Positions 45,838 to 54,842 of a stretch of DNA of 64,000 nt are shown piece after piece. Below the pieces are notes generated by a model that was not told where the DNA came from, made no database searches, and worked only from the letters and a program-made list of their open reading frames with translations. The stretch covers positions 1 to 64,000 of the forward strand of contig QRVH01000011.1 of assembly GCA_003458705.1 (NCBI GenBank), read 5' to 3'. A program made the position numbers and the translations under genes. Position 1 is the stretch's first letter. Each line of letters starts with the position of its first letter. Origin of the DNA: Eubacterium sp. AF22-9 (GTDB taxonomy: Bacteria > Bacillota > Clostridia > Lachnospirales > Lachnospiraceae).

Positions 45838-45883
45838 AAAATGTCCGGCTTGCAATTCATTTTAAATCACATGCCGGACATTT
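45838..45883 (-). terminator. Terminator after the Pr6Pr-like gene
   Basis: An 11-bp perfect stem aaatgtccggc/gccggacattt (45839-45849 with 45873-45883) with a 23-nt loop. On the minus strand it continues in a moderately T-rich tract. Confidence 0.7.
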
Positions 45884-45964
45884 TTAACCTTCTATATTCT
45901 ATTATAAATTGTACGTTCTTCTATATCGCAACTTCTAAGTCACATTTTCAATACCTCTATCCGG

Positions 45965-46699
45965 CTACTCGCTCACAAGTTCTGCTTTCTGTGCCTTAGC
46001 TCCTATGCCTGCTCCGTTAATTGCAAGATATAAAAGCCCTATTCCAATAAATATAAGCAACAGAACCACAATCATATACACAACTCCGATTCCTAGAGAT
46101 TCAGATCCCATCTTGCTTAAATCCCAGCCAAACCAGCCTGTTGGTGCAGCATAATTAAGGAAGTTATAAGGTGCTGTCATTGTATCATACCATCTTACGC
46201 CCAATGCAGCCAGAATGTATACGAATGCAACATAGCAAAGCGGTGGAATAACTGCATATATTGCATATATTTTCTTTGCCGAAAATCCCTTATCAAACAC
46301 AAGGAAATCTGCAATCGCAAATACCGGACCAATTAAATGTACCCCAAGACTTCCTGCATATTTATTAAGATATGCACCAATCAGTCCATCCTCGGAAGTT
46401 GGTCCAAGAATAATCATATACACCAGACATGTCAGTGTAATTGAAAGTGTCATAAGGAATTTGAGTATGTACAACCTATTGTTCTTATAATCCTTTCCCT
46501 TAGTGAGCAGTATAACATCAAGCACAATAAATACTGCAAGTACAATATCAAGTGCCACATTAGACAGCGTTGTAAAAAATGTGAATGACTTAATACTGTC
46601 AATCGTAAATACAAGACCATACACCGAAGCAATCAGCGATATTGCCTTAAAAATAATACTTGTAATCAATTTTTTCTTATTTAAAACATTTGTATTCAA
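45965..46699 (-). CDS. Multi-pass membrane protein, Pr6Pr-like
   Basis: A 244-residue protein with about six transmembrane helices. The segment FTFFTTLSNVALDIVLAVFIV resembles the F-T-x-x-S-N motif of the Pr6Pr family. APTGWFGWDL and a C-terminal helix VVYMIVVLLLIFIGIGLLYLAI follow. No function is known. It has its own promoter bracketed by two palindromic operator-like sites and its own terminator, so it forms a one-gene regulated unit. Confidence 0.65.
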   Translation of the reverse strand: MNTNVLNKKKLITSIIFKAISLIASVYGLVFTIDSIKSFTFFTTLSNVALDIVLAVFIVLDVILLTKGKDYKNNRLYILKFLMTLSITLTCLVYMIILGPTSEDGLIGAYLNKYAGSLGVHLIGPVFAIADFLVFDKGFSAKKIYAIYAVIPPLCYVAFVYILAALGVRWYDTMTAPYNFLNYAAPTGWFGWDLSKMGSESLGIGVVYMIVVLLLIFIGIGLLYLAINGAGIGAKAQKAELVSE

Positions 46700-46716
46700 T
46701 TTGAGCCTCCAATTAT

Positions 46717-46758
46717 TTTGATTTTCAAATTATAATACATATTAGTTTGATTATCAAG
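46717..46758 (-). promoter_or_regulatory. Promoter with two MarR/FabT-like palindromic sites
   Basis: Minus strand: -35 TTGATA (46752-46757), 17-bp spacer, -10 TATAAT (46729-46734). Site A tttgattttcaaa (46717-46729) covers the region just past the -10 box. Site B tttgattatcaag (46746-46758) covers the -35 box. The centres are 29 bp apart. Both resemble the TTTGATTATCAAA-type operator known for FabT and other MarR-family repressors. Confidence 0.6.
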
Positions 46759-46917
46759 TTATTTATACAAAGTATCAATATATTCTTTCAGTTTATCATA
46801 CGATTCTTTATCTACCTTATAATCTGCCCCATTCCATGTAACCTTACCAGCAAGTACAATCGTATTTGCCACCCCATCTTTATAATATGTAATGCGATAT
46901 TCCCAACTCCCCACCAC
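46759..46917 (-). pseudogene. Gene remnant or small ORF of unknown family
   Basis: A 52-codon frame on the minus strand with protein-like composition (GSWEYRITYYKDGV ... VTWNGADYKVDKESYDKL ... IDTLYK) that stops at 46759. It begins with GTG immediately after the nifJ terminator, without a ribosome-binding site. It looks like the preserved C-terminus of a longer lost gene. I do not recognise the family. Confidence 0.4.
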
Positions 46918-46951
46918 AAAAAACTCCCGCAGGAACAAGCCCTGCGGGAGT
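46917..46951 (-). terminator. Terminator after nifJ
   Basis: An 11-bp perfect G+C-rich stem actcccgcagg/cctgcgggagt (46923-46933 with 46941-46951), 7-nt loop, then six T residues on the minus strand. Confidence 0.95.
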
Positions 46952-46981
46952 AATCATACACTTTATTAAGCTGTATATTAA

Positions 46982-49900
46982 TTACTTGTAAAGTTCAACA
47001 AGTTTTGTAAGGTGATCATATCTTTCCTTAGCAACTTCCTCAGACTTAGCAAAGAGTCTCTCTGCTCTTTCTGGGAATGGCTTAACAAGTCTTGTGTAAC
47101 GAGCCTCGTTATTAAGGAAATCCTGATATGTTCCATCACCTTCCTTAGATGTAAGTGTGAATGGATTCTTTCCTTCAGCCTTAAGTGCTGGGTTGAATGA
47201 GAAGAGGTTCCAGTAACCAGCCTTAACAGCCTTCTTCATCTCATCCTGGCAGTGGTTCATACCACCCTTAGCAATACCGTGAAGTTCACAAGGAGCATAA
47301 CCAATGATAAGTGATGGTCCATTGTAGCTTTCTGCTTCCTGAATAACCTTAACAGCCTGAGCTGGGTTAGCACCAAGAGCAATCTGTGCTACATATACAT
47401 AACCGTATGTCATAGCAATTTCTGAAAGGCTCTTCTTTCCGATTTCCTTACCTGCTGCAGCGAACTGGCAAACCTCACCGATGTTAGAAGCCTTAGAAGC
47501 CTGTCCACCTGTATTAGAGTACATCTCTGTATCGAATACGAATACATTAACATTCTCACCTGAAGCAAGTACATGATCAAGACCGCCGAAACCGATATCG
47601 TAAGCCCATCCATCACCACCGAAGATCCATACAGACTTCTTAGCAAGGAAATTCTTCTTAGCTAAAATCTGTGGAGCTACTGGACAACCATCTTTAGCTG
47701 CCTTCTCTAACTCTGCAATAAGAGCATCAGCTGCTGGTGTGTTAGCCTTTGTATCATCCTTTGTCTCTAAGTACTTAGCTGCTGCTGCCTTGAAGTCATC
47801 AGATGCCTTATCAGATGCAGCCATTTCCTCAACCTGGGCAATAAGCTGATCTCTTAAAGTCTTCTGTCCTAAGTACATACCAAAACCATGCTCTGCATTA
47901 TCCTCGAAAAGTGAGTTAGACCAAGCTGGTCCCTTCTTAGAATCCTTATTAACTGTATAAGGTGATGTAGCTGCTGGATTTCCCCAGATTGAAGAACAAC
48001 CTGTTGCGTTAGAAATATACATCTGCTCACCGAATAACTGTGTAATTAATCTTGCATAAGATGTCTCTGCACAACCTGCACATGATCCTGAGAATTCAAG
48101 AAGTGGCTGGTTGTACTGTGATCCGATAGGACCATTTACTAATGCAGGAGTAATCTCCTTCTTACCAACATTCTCTACTAAGTAGTTGAATACTGGCTGC
48201 TCGTCTGCCTGAGATTCCTGTGGAACCATCTTAATAGCTTCTCCAGCCTTAGGGCAGACAGTAACACACTCGCCACATCCCATACAATCTAATGGAGATA
48301 CTGACATTGTGTACTTCATTGTCTTATCAATTGCATGCTTAGAATCTGCAAGCTTAATATTAGAAGGTGCTGCATTTACCTCATCTGTTGAAAGGATAAA
48401 TGGACGAATTGTAGCATGTGAACATACAAATGCACAGCTGTTACACTGAACACAGGCTGTAGGATCCCACTCTGGAACCATAACTGCTGTTCCTCTCTTC
48501 TCATATGCAGAAGCACCTGTTTCAAACTGACCATCAGCGATATCCTTGAATGCAGATACTGGAAGGCTGTCACCATCATTAATCCGATAGGATCAAGGAG
48601 TTCGTTAACCATCTTAACTGTAGCTGGACGACCTGTTCTGTCTGCTGCCTTCTTATCATCAGTAGCTGTAGCCCAGTCTGCTGGAACTTCTACCTTATGT
48701 ACAGCATCAACACCGGCATCAATAGCCTTATAGTTCATCTCTACTACTGCATCACCCTTCTTAGAGTAAGACTTCTTAGCTGCCTGCTTCATGTAATCAA
48801 CAGCCTCATCGATAGGCATTACATTAGCGAGCTTGAAGAAAGCTGACTGAAGGATTGTGTTAGTTCTCTTACCCATACCGATTTCAATAGCCTTATCAAT
48901 AGCATTGATAGTATAAAGCTGGATATTGTTCTTAGCGATATACTGCTTAGCTTCTGCTGGCATATGCTGGTTGAGTTCTTCGTCAGACCACTGGCAGTTA
49001 ATCATAAAGATTCCGCCTGGCTTAACATCCTGAACCATCTTATAACCCTTAATAACATATGATGGGTTATGGCATGCTACGAAGTCTGCCTGATTGATAT
49101 AGTATGGACTCTTAATTGGGTTATCACCAAATCTTAAATGAGAAATTGTGACACCACCTGTCTTCTTAGAATCATACTGGAAGTATGCCTGAATGTACTT
49201 ATCTGTGTGGTCACCGATAATCTTAGTAGAGTTCTTGTTAGCACCAACTGTACCATCTCCACCAAGACCCCAGAACTTACATTCAACTGTACCAGGAGCT
49301 GATGTAATTGGAGCTGGCTTAACTTCTGGTAAGCTTAAGTTAGTTACATCATCAACAATACCGATTGTAAATCTGCTCTTAGGCTCGTCCTTCTCAAGTT
49401 CCTTATAAATAGCAAATACTGATGAAGGTGGTGTATCCTTAGAACCAAGACCATATCTGCCTCCTACTAATACGATGTCGTTAAGTCCTGCCTCACGAAG
49501 AGTAGTTGCAACATCAAGGTAAAGTGGCTCACCAAGAGAACCTGGCTCCTTAGTTCTGTCAAGTACTGCCATCTTCTTAACTGTCTTAGGAATAACCTTA
49601 AGAAGATGCTTAGATGACCATGGACGGTAAAGTCTTACTTTAACAAGTCCGACTTTCTCACCCTTAGCTGTTAAATAATCAATAACTTCTTCAGCTACAT
49701 CATTGATAGAACCCATAGCAACGATTACTCTGTCTGCATCTGGAGCTCCGTAGTAGTTAAAGAGATCATAGTCTGTACCAAGCTTCTCATTAACCTTACC
49801 CATGTACTTCTCAACAACATCCGGAAGCTCATCATATAATGAGTTACATGCTTCACGATGCTGGAAGAAGATATCTCCATTCTCATGTGAACCACGGGCT

Positions 49901-50541
49901 GCTGGGTGGTTAGGATTAAGTGCATGTGCTCTGAATTCATCAACTGCATCCATTGGGCACATATCCTTAAGATCTTCATAATCCCACTTCTCAATCTTCT
50001 GAATCTCATGTGATGTACGGAATCCATCGAAGAAGTTAATGAAAGGAGTCTTGCCTTCAAGTGCTGCACAGTGTGCAACTGGGCTTAAATCCATAACTTC
50101 CTGTGGGTTAGTCTCGCAAAGCATAGCGAAACCAGTCTGACGACAGGCGTAAACATCTGAGTGATCACCAAAGATATTAAGAGCATGTGTAGATACTGTA
50201 CGAGCTGATACATCAAATACGCATGGAAGCTGCTCACCAGCAATCTTGTACATGTTAGGAATCATAAGAAGAAGACCCTGTGAAGCTGTAAATGTTGTAG
50301 TTAAAGCACCAGTTGCTAAAGAACCGTGTACTGTACCTGCAGCACCTGCCTCTGACTCCATCTCTACTACCTTAACAGTGTTACCAAAAATGTTCTTCAG
50401 TCCCTGAGCTGACCATGTATCAACTACATCAGCCATTGGACTTGAAGGTGTGATAGGATAGATACCAGCTACTTCTGTGTAAGCATAAGCTACATGAGCT
50501 GCGGCTGTATTACCATCCATTGACTGTTTCTGTCTTGCCAT
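46982..50541 (-). pseudogene. nifJ: Pyruvate:ferredoxin oxidoreductase, interrupted by a one-base deletion
   Basis: A single-chain pyruvate:ferredoxin (flavodoxin) oxidoreductase, ~1185 residues when restored, converting pyruvate and CoA to acetyl-CoA, CO2 and reduced ferredoxin. N-part: DGNTAAAHVAYAYTEVAGIYPITPSSPM. C-part: ferredoxin domain CVQCNSCAFVCSH and CMGCGECVTVCPKAG, then the ThDP domain GGDGWAYDIGFGGLDHVLASG. After DPIGLM the frame slips near 48576; adding one G gives DGDSLPVSAFKDIADGQFET ... AVMVPEWDPTACVQC and rejoins the second half. Everything else is intact and AAGGAGG precedes the ATG. Confidence 0.92.
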
Positions 50542-50719
50542 TATAAATATTTCCTCCTTAAGAAAATTTAGGCGGCATAAATGTACCCGACATAATAAAA
50601 TCAGATATACATTATACGTCCCTACATATTACTTAATATTTTATTATCTTTATCTCCAAAAGTAAAGGCATAAATGTGAGATTTCATGCTTATTTCATTA
50701 TTAAAATCAATACAATTTA

Positions 50720-50766
50720 ATTAAAAAGCTGGACTTCTCCAATGTCCAAACATCGGAAAAGTCCAG
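50720..50766 (-). terminator. Terminator after the amt-PII gene
   Basis: A long hairpin with outer stem ctggactt/aagtccag (50729-50736 with 50759-50766) and a paired inner segment, followed on the minus strand by five T residues. Confidence 0.85.
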
Positions 50767-50807
50767 TTCCACGATTTATATATTCTTATTATTACTAAAT
50801 CATTATC

Positions 50808-52550
50808 TTAATCGTCTTCACCCTGAAGTGCATCGTAACCTGATTCACCGGTTCTTACCTTAACTACATCCTCAACATCATATACAAAAATCTTACCATC
50901 ACCGATATGACCTGTATAGAGAGCCTTTCTTGTAGCATTGATAACATCCATTACAGGAACTGATGATATTACCATCTCAACCTGTGTCTTAGGAAGAAGC
51001 TGGATATCCATAGGAACACCTCTGTAATATTCAGGAGCACCCTTCTGTGTACCACATCCAAGAACCTGTGTAACTGTCATACCTGTAACTCCGATATCGT
51101 TCATAGCCTTCTTGAATCTCTCGAATCTCTCCTGCTTCATAAGAATTTCAACCTTAGTAATCTTCTTGCCATCACCTGCATCAGATGTCTTAATAAGAGC
51201 AGGTACAGAAACTTCCATTGACTCTGAGCCAATTACATCAACATCTCCGTCAACAAAGTCCATTCCACCGAATTCGAATCCTGCATAAGCACTTGAAAGA
51301 CCATGCTCCATAATATCAAGACCTCTGATTTCTTCTTCCTTAGAAGCTCTGAGTCCGATAGTAGCCTTAATTACTGTGAATACAATCACCATGCATACAG
51401 CTGCCCATGCTGCAACTGATACAAAACCTAATAACTGAAGTCCTAACTGTGTGAATCCACCACCATAGAAAAGACCTTCCCCCTTAATTGTTCCGCCTTC
51501 AAGGGCAATTGCATATCCAGGAGCTGAGCTTGTTGCAAAAAGACCAACAGCAATTGTACCCCACATACCATTCATCATATGTACTGCTACAGCACCTACA
51601 GGATCATCAATATGAAGCTTGTAGTCAAGAAGCCATACACCGAATACTACTAAGAGACCAGAAACAATACCTATCATTGTTGCACCAAATGCATCTGTTA
51701 CATCACAAGGAGCTGTTATACCAACAAGACCTGCAAGCGAAGCATTTAAACACATTGAAACATCAGGCTTACCATATCTTACCCATGTGAATATCATACA
51801 TGTTACTGTAGCTACTGCAGGAGAAACTGTTGTTGTAAGGAAAATAGAACCTAAATCTTCAATTGTTGTTGCTGCTGCACCGTTAAATCCATACCAGCCA
51901 AACCACAGAATAAATACACCAAGTGCACCAAGTGGAATATTATGTCCTGGGAAAGCATTTACCTTTATAACCTTACCATTAGCATCCCTTTCAAACTTAC
52001 CAATACGAGGTCCAAGAATCTTAGCACCAATAAGAGCTGCAATACCACCAACCATGTGAATACAGCAAGAACCTGCAAAATCATGGAAGCCTAACTGTGC
52101 AAGCCAGCCGCCGCCCCAGATCCAGTGAGCTTCTATTGGATAGATAAGTGCTGAGATAACTGCTGAATATACACAATATGATAAGAACTTTGTTCTCTCA
52201 GCCATGGCACCTGAAACAATAGTAGCTGTTGTAGCACAGAATACTAAGTTAAATACGAAACTAGAAAAATTAAAATCTTTGTAAGCTGTGAAGATATCAA
52301 AACCAGGCTTTCCAATAAAACCAAGTAAATCCTCACCTAATAAGAAACTGAATCCGATAAGAACGAACATTACTGTACCAATACAGAAGTCCATCAGATT
52401 CTTCATAATAATGTTACCTGAATTCTTTGCTCTTGTGAATCCTGTTTCTACCATTGCAAAACCTGCCTGCATCCAGAAAACAAGAGCTGCACCTATAAGG
52501 AACCACACACCGAATAATTCGGCATCTACCGCTGATAAAATCTCTTGCAT
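50808..52550 (-). CDS. amt: Ammonium transporter fused to a PII signalling domain
   Basis: A 580-residue fusion. Residues about 1-420 are an eleven-helix Amt/Rh channel: VFWMQAGFAMVETGF, AHWIWGGGWLA, the twin pore histidine region (CIHMVGGIAALIG, AVHMMNGMWGTIAVG) and NASLAGLVGITAPCD. The C-terminal ~115 residues form a complete PII domain: KVEILMKQERFERFKKAM, T-loop with YYRGVPMDIQLLPKTQVEMV, and the ATP/2-oxoglutarate loop TGHIGDGKIFVYDV. PII normally binds Amt as a separate protein; here it is attached. Chosen ATG (52550) has GGAGG eight bases upstream; an ATG two codons earlier is too close. Long structured leader and divergent AraC gene upstream. Confidence 0.95.
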   Translation of the reverse strand: MQEILSAVDAELFGVWFLIGAALVFWMQAGFAMVETGFTRAKNSGNIIMKNLMDFCIGTVMFVLIGFSFLLGEDLLGFIGKPGFDIFTAYKDFNFSSFVFNLVFCATTATIVSGAMAERTKFLSYCVYSAVISALIYPIEAHWIWGGGWLAQLGFHDFAGSCCIHMVGGIAALIGAKILGPRIGKFERDANGKVIKVNAFPGHNIPLGALGVFILWFGWYGFNGAAATTIEDLGSIFLTTTVSPAVATVTCMIFTWVRYGKPDVSMCLNASLAGLVGITAPCDVTDAFGATMIGIVSGLLVVFGVWLLDYKLHIDDPVGAVAVHMMNGMWGTIAVGLFATSSAPGYAIALEGGTIKGEGLFYGGGFTQLGLQLLGFVSVAAWAAVCMVIVFTVIKATIGLRASKEEEIRGLDIMEHGLSSAYAGFEFGGMDFVDGDVDVIGSESMEVSVPALIKTSDAGDGKKITKVEILMKQERFERFKKAMNDIGVTGMTVTQVLGCGTQKGAPEYYRGVPMDIQLLPKTQVEMVISSVPVMDVINATRKALYTGHIGDGKIFVYDVEDVVKVRTGESGYDALQGEDD

Positions 52551-52594
52551 AACCATTTCCTCCCTAATCAGAAATTCTTTTTAATTTAATTGCC

Positions 52595-52683
52595 GGTACA
52601 GAGTTGATCAGGTTCTGTACCTGATTAAACAGAATGCAAAAAAAGGCGTGCAGGCAGTTTTTCCAAACTGCTTACACGCCTTT
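52595..52683 (-). promoter_or_regulatory. Structured amt leader: early terminator hairpin plus two mutually exclusive hairpins
   Basis: On the minus strand the leader first forms a long hairpin (52642-52660 with 52665-52683) with a T7 run, a textbook intrinsic terminator only ~25 nt after the predicted start. Then come two hairpins that share bases: an 8-bp stem ggtacaga/tctgtacc (52595-52602 with 52614-52621) and a 7-bp stem atcaggt/acctgat (52607-52613 with 52619-52625), which cannot form together. No known riboswitch consensus is recognised. Confidence 0.55.
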
Positions 52684-52713
52684 GTGTACATCACTGTTCA
52701 ATTTATGTTGCTT

Positions 52714-52746
52714 ATTATACTCGCCATTTTCAATAATTATTGAAAA
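52714..52746 (-). promoter_or_regulatory. amt promoter region with a perfect 20-bp palindrome
   Basis: Minus strand -10 TATAAT (52714-52719). No good -35 box is present; instead the perfect palindrome ttttcaataattattgaaaa (52727-52746) occupies the -16 to -35 region. This layout suggests an activator-dependent promoter, possibly served by the divergent AraC protein. Confidence 0.5.
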
Positions 52747-52760
52747 AATCGGACATTTTA

Positions 52761-52789
52761 TTGACTTTTTAATTTTTTATTAATATTAT
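52761..52789 (+). promoter_or_regulatory. Sigma-A promoter of the AraC-family gene
   Basis: Plus strand: -35 TTGACT (52761-52766), 17-bp spacer, -10 TATTAT (52784-52789), 32 bp before the ATG. Only 15 bp separate it from the palindrome of the divergent amt promoter. Confidence 0.65.
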
Positions 52790-52821
52790 TTTAATAAATA
52801 AACTTTTAGAGGAGATAATTT

Positions 52822-53607
52822 ATGAAACATATGATACAGCCATTTGGTATTGATATGCATAAAAATGTGCTTACAGACACAAAATCAGCCAGACACATGA
52901 ACTTTTATGAAACAGATAAAGCTAATGCTGTCCTTTCGGTTTCTTTTATCCCGTCATCTGCTACAGAATGGATAATATGTTACAACGACAATAACGATAA
53001 TGCTGAATTCATCTGCGTGGGCAGCCAGAATAAGCTTGTAAAGCTTTCTCTTAATGAATTCGACCATTATTTCGGCATAAGATTCGACAATACAGGCTGC
53101 TATTTTAATAAAGGCTGTGATGCTAAAACTTATCCAGTAAATATAACAGACAACATATTCCGTTATGAGCCAGTTCCTGAATCCTGTGAGATGCAGCTGA
53201 TTAAAGATTTCCACAATTCTTCATCTTTCAAAGACAGAATTACACTTTTTAAAGCATTTGTTACAGATTGCAAAACCTTCTGTCCGGTTTCTGAAAATAT
53301 TGAAGAACTTAACAGCCTTATATATTCAGGTGCCGGTACTGTTGCCGAACTTTCCAGCCAGTCTGGCTACTCCCTGCGCCATGTATCAAGACTTTACAAT
53401 GAAGTCTATGGAATCGGAGCAAAGGATTTTATCAAAATGTACAGATTCCAGAATGTCCTTGCAGAATTACTTGCCGACCCTGACCGCGACAATAGTTTCT
53501 TCATAGAAGGTGCCGGATATTCAGATCAGGCACATTTCCAGAGAGAATTCAAGGCATTTATGGGAATCACTCCTAAGCAGTATATAAAACTCATTAAGAA
53601 TTTCTAA
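52822..53607 (+). CDS. AraC-family transcriptional regulator
   Basis: A 261-residue regulator with an N-terminal cupin-like effector domain (residues about 1-160; SVSFIPSSATEWIICYN) and a C-terminal two-HTH AraC domain (GTVAELSSQSGYSLRHVSRLYNEVYG, then EGAGYSDQAHFQREFKAFMGITPKQY). AGAGGAGA lies seven bases before the ATG. One of only two clear plus-strand genes; divergent from amt-PII, which makes nitrogen-linked regulation of amt a reasonable hypothesis. Ligand unknown. Confidence 0.88.
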   Translation: MKHMIQPFGIDMHKNVLTDTKSARHMNFYETDKANAVLSVSFIPSSATEWIICYNDNNDNAEFICVGSQNKLVKLSLNEFDHYFGIRFDNTGCYFNKGCDAKTYPVNITDNIFRYEPVPESCEMQLIKDFHNSSSFKDRITLFKAFVTDCKTFCPVSENIEELNSLIYSGAGTVAELSSQSGYSLRHVSRLYNEVYGIGAKDFIKMYRFQNVLAELLADPDRDNSFFIEGAGYSDQAHFQREFKAFMGITPKQYIKLIKNF

Positions 53608-53616
53608 TGTATAATA

Positions 53617-53655
53617 AAAGGTGGCAATCTGCATAATCAGACTGTCACCTTTTCT
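53617..53655. terminator. Bidirectional terminator between araC-type gene and hemW
   Basis: A 15-bp stem with one G·U pair and one mismatch (53617-53631 with 53638-53652), 6-nt loop, followed by TTTTCTT on plus and TTTTATT on minus. Serves the convergent AraC and hemW genes. Confidence 0.8.
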
Positions 53656-54842
53656 TAATCACCATAGGTTAATATAAAATCACTCATCACTGTATTACAT
53701 ATATCAATGCCATATTCAGTAAGCTTTAACATATCTCCCTGCCTGATAAGAAGTCCCTTATCAACATTGTGTTCTATCTCCTTAGCATACACATTTTCAA
53801 TCGGAACTCCAAATCTGCGCTGAAAATCCATTACATCAACCCCTGCCATTTTTCTGAGTCCAAGAAACATGAACTCTTCTATAGCATCTTCTTTAGTCAG
53901 AATCTCAATATTCTCATGAAGTTTCTCTATATCACCGTTAAGCTCTATATACTTCTTAACATCCCTTATATCAGAATACCGTTCATTTCCAATAAAGCCT
54001 GCCGCTGAACAGCCAAAACCATAATACTCTCCTCTGTTCCAATACAGAAGATTATGTCTACATTCGAAACCTTTCCTGCTGTAATTAGAGATTTCGTATC
54101 TCTCATACCCTGCACTGTGAAGTCTTTCATTTGTCATATGATACATACGCCTGTCCTCATCCTCATCAGGAACCGGCGGGAACTTATCAATATTATCAGC
54201 AAGATAAGTACCATCTTCAAGAATAAGACTGTACACAGATATATGCTCCGGCTGCAAAGCCATCACCTTGTCAAATGTATTTTCAAGCGTTGCTTCAGTC
54301 TGACCCGGAATTGCAGACATAAGGTCAACATTAATATTATTAAATCCTGCTTTTCTTGCCAGCCTGAAGCTTTCCACGAACTGTTCAAATGTGTGTATTC
54401 GCCCAAGCATTTTTAATTCATTATTATCAGCAGACTGTAAGCCAAAGCTTAATCTGTTCACTCCTGCTGCCCTGTATTCTGAAAGCCTGCTTTCATTAAC
54501 TGTTCCGGGATTACATTCCATTGTTATCTCAGCATCATCTTCAATATCAAAGCAATCCCTGACTGCCATTAATATGTCTGCTATACAACCATCCGGCAGC
54601 ACAGACGGAGTTCCTCCGCCAAAGAATATGGATGTTATCTTATCCCTCGTCTGATTATCATTTATCTGCTTATCAATCACCTGCTTATCTGCCGTATTCC
54701 TGATCTCATTAATCAGTGCTTTCGTGTATGCGTATTTCACTGCATCATCAGCGGGAGCGGACAGAAAATCACAATATATACATTTATGTACACAAAAAGG
54801 GATATGTATATATATCCCTTTTTCATATGTTCTATTCATCAT
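53655..54842 (-). CDS. hemW: Radical SAM heme chaperone HemW (HemN-like)
   Basis: A 395-residue radical SAM protein. Cluster motif [10 protein letters not shown] (Cys17, 21, 24), [41 protein letters not shown] and a C-terminal HemN_C domain. Former annotations call it oxygen-independent coproporphyrinogen oxidase, but the CxxxCxxCDF form without the HemN N-terminus and the location after lepA (as in B. subtilis) mark it as HemW, a heme-delivery protein. Start overlaps the restored lepA end by 11 bp. Confidence 0.9.
   Translation of the reverse strand: MMNRTYEKGIYIHIPFCVHKCIYCDFLSAPADDAVKYAYTKALINEIRNTADKQVIDKQINDNQTRDKITSIFFGGGTPSVLPDGCIADILMAVRDCFDIEDDAEITMECNPGTVNESRLSEYRAAGVNRLSFGLQSADNNELKMLGRIHTFEQFVESFRLARKAGFNNINVDLMSAIPGQTEATLENTFDKVMALQPEHISVYSLILEDGTYLADNIDKFPPVPDEDEDRRMYHMTNERLHSAGYERYEISNYSRKGFECRHNLLYWNRGEYYGFGCSAAGFIGNERYSDIRDVKKYIELNGDIEKLHENIEILTKEDAIEEFMFLGLRKMAGVDVMDFQRRFGVPIENVYAKEIEHNVDKGLLIRQGDMLKLTEYGIDICNTVMSDFILTYGD

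Noticed and set aside
54780..54822. Inverted repeat aaaaaggatatg... near the start of hemW that looks like a terminator
   Set aside because: It lies inside the coding sequence for the radical SAM motif region (KGIYIHIP) and its T-run would terminate within the gene; it is explained by codon choice.
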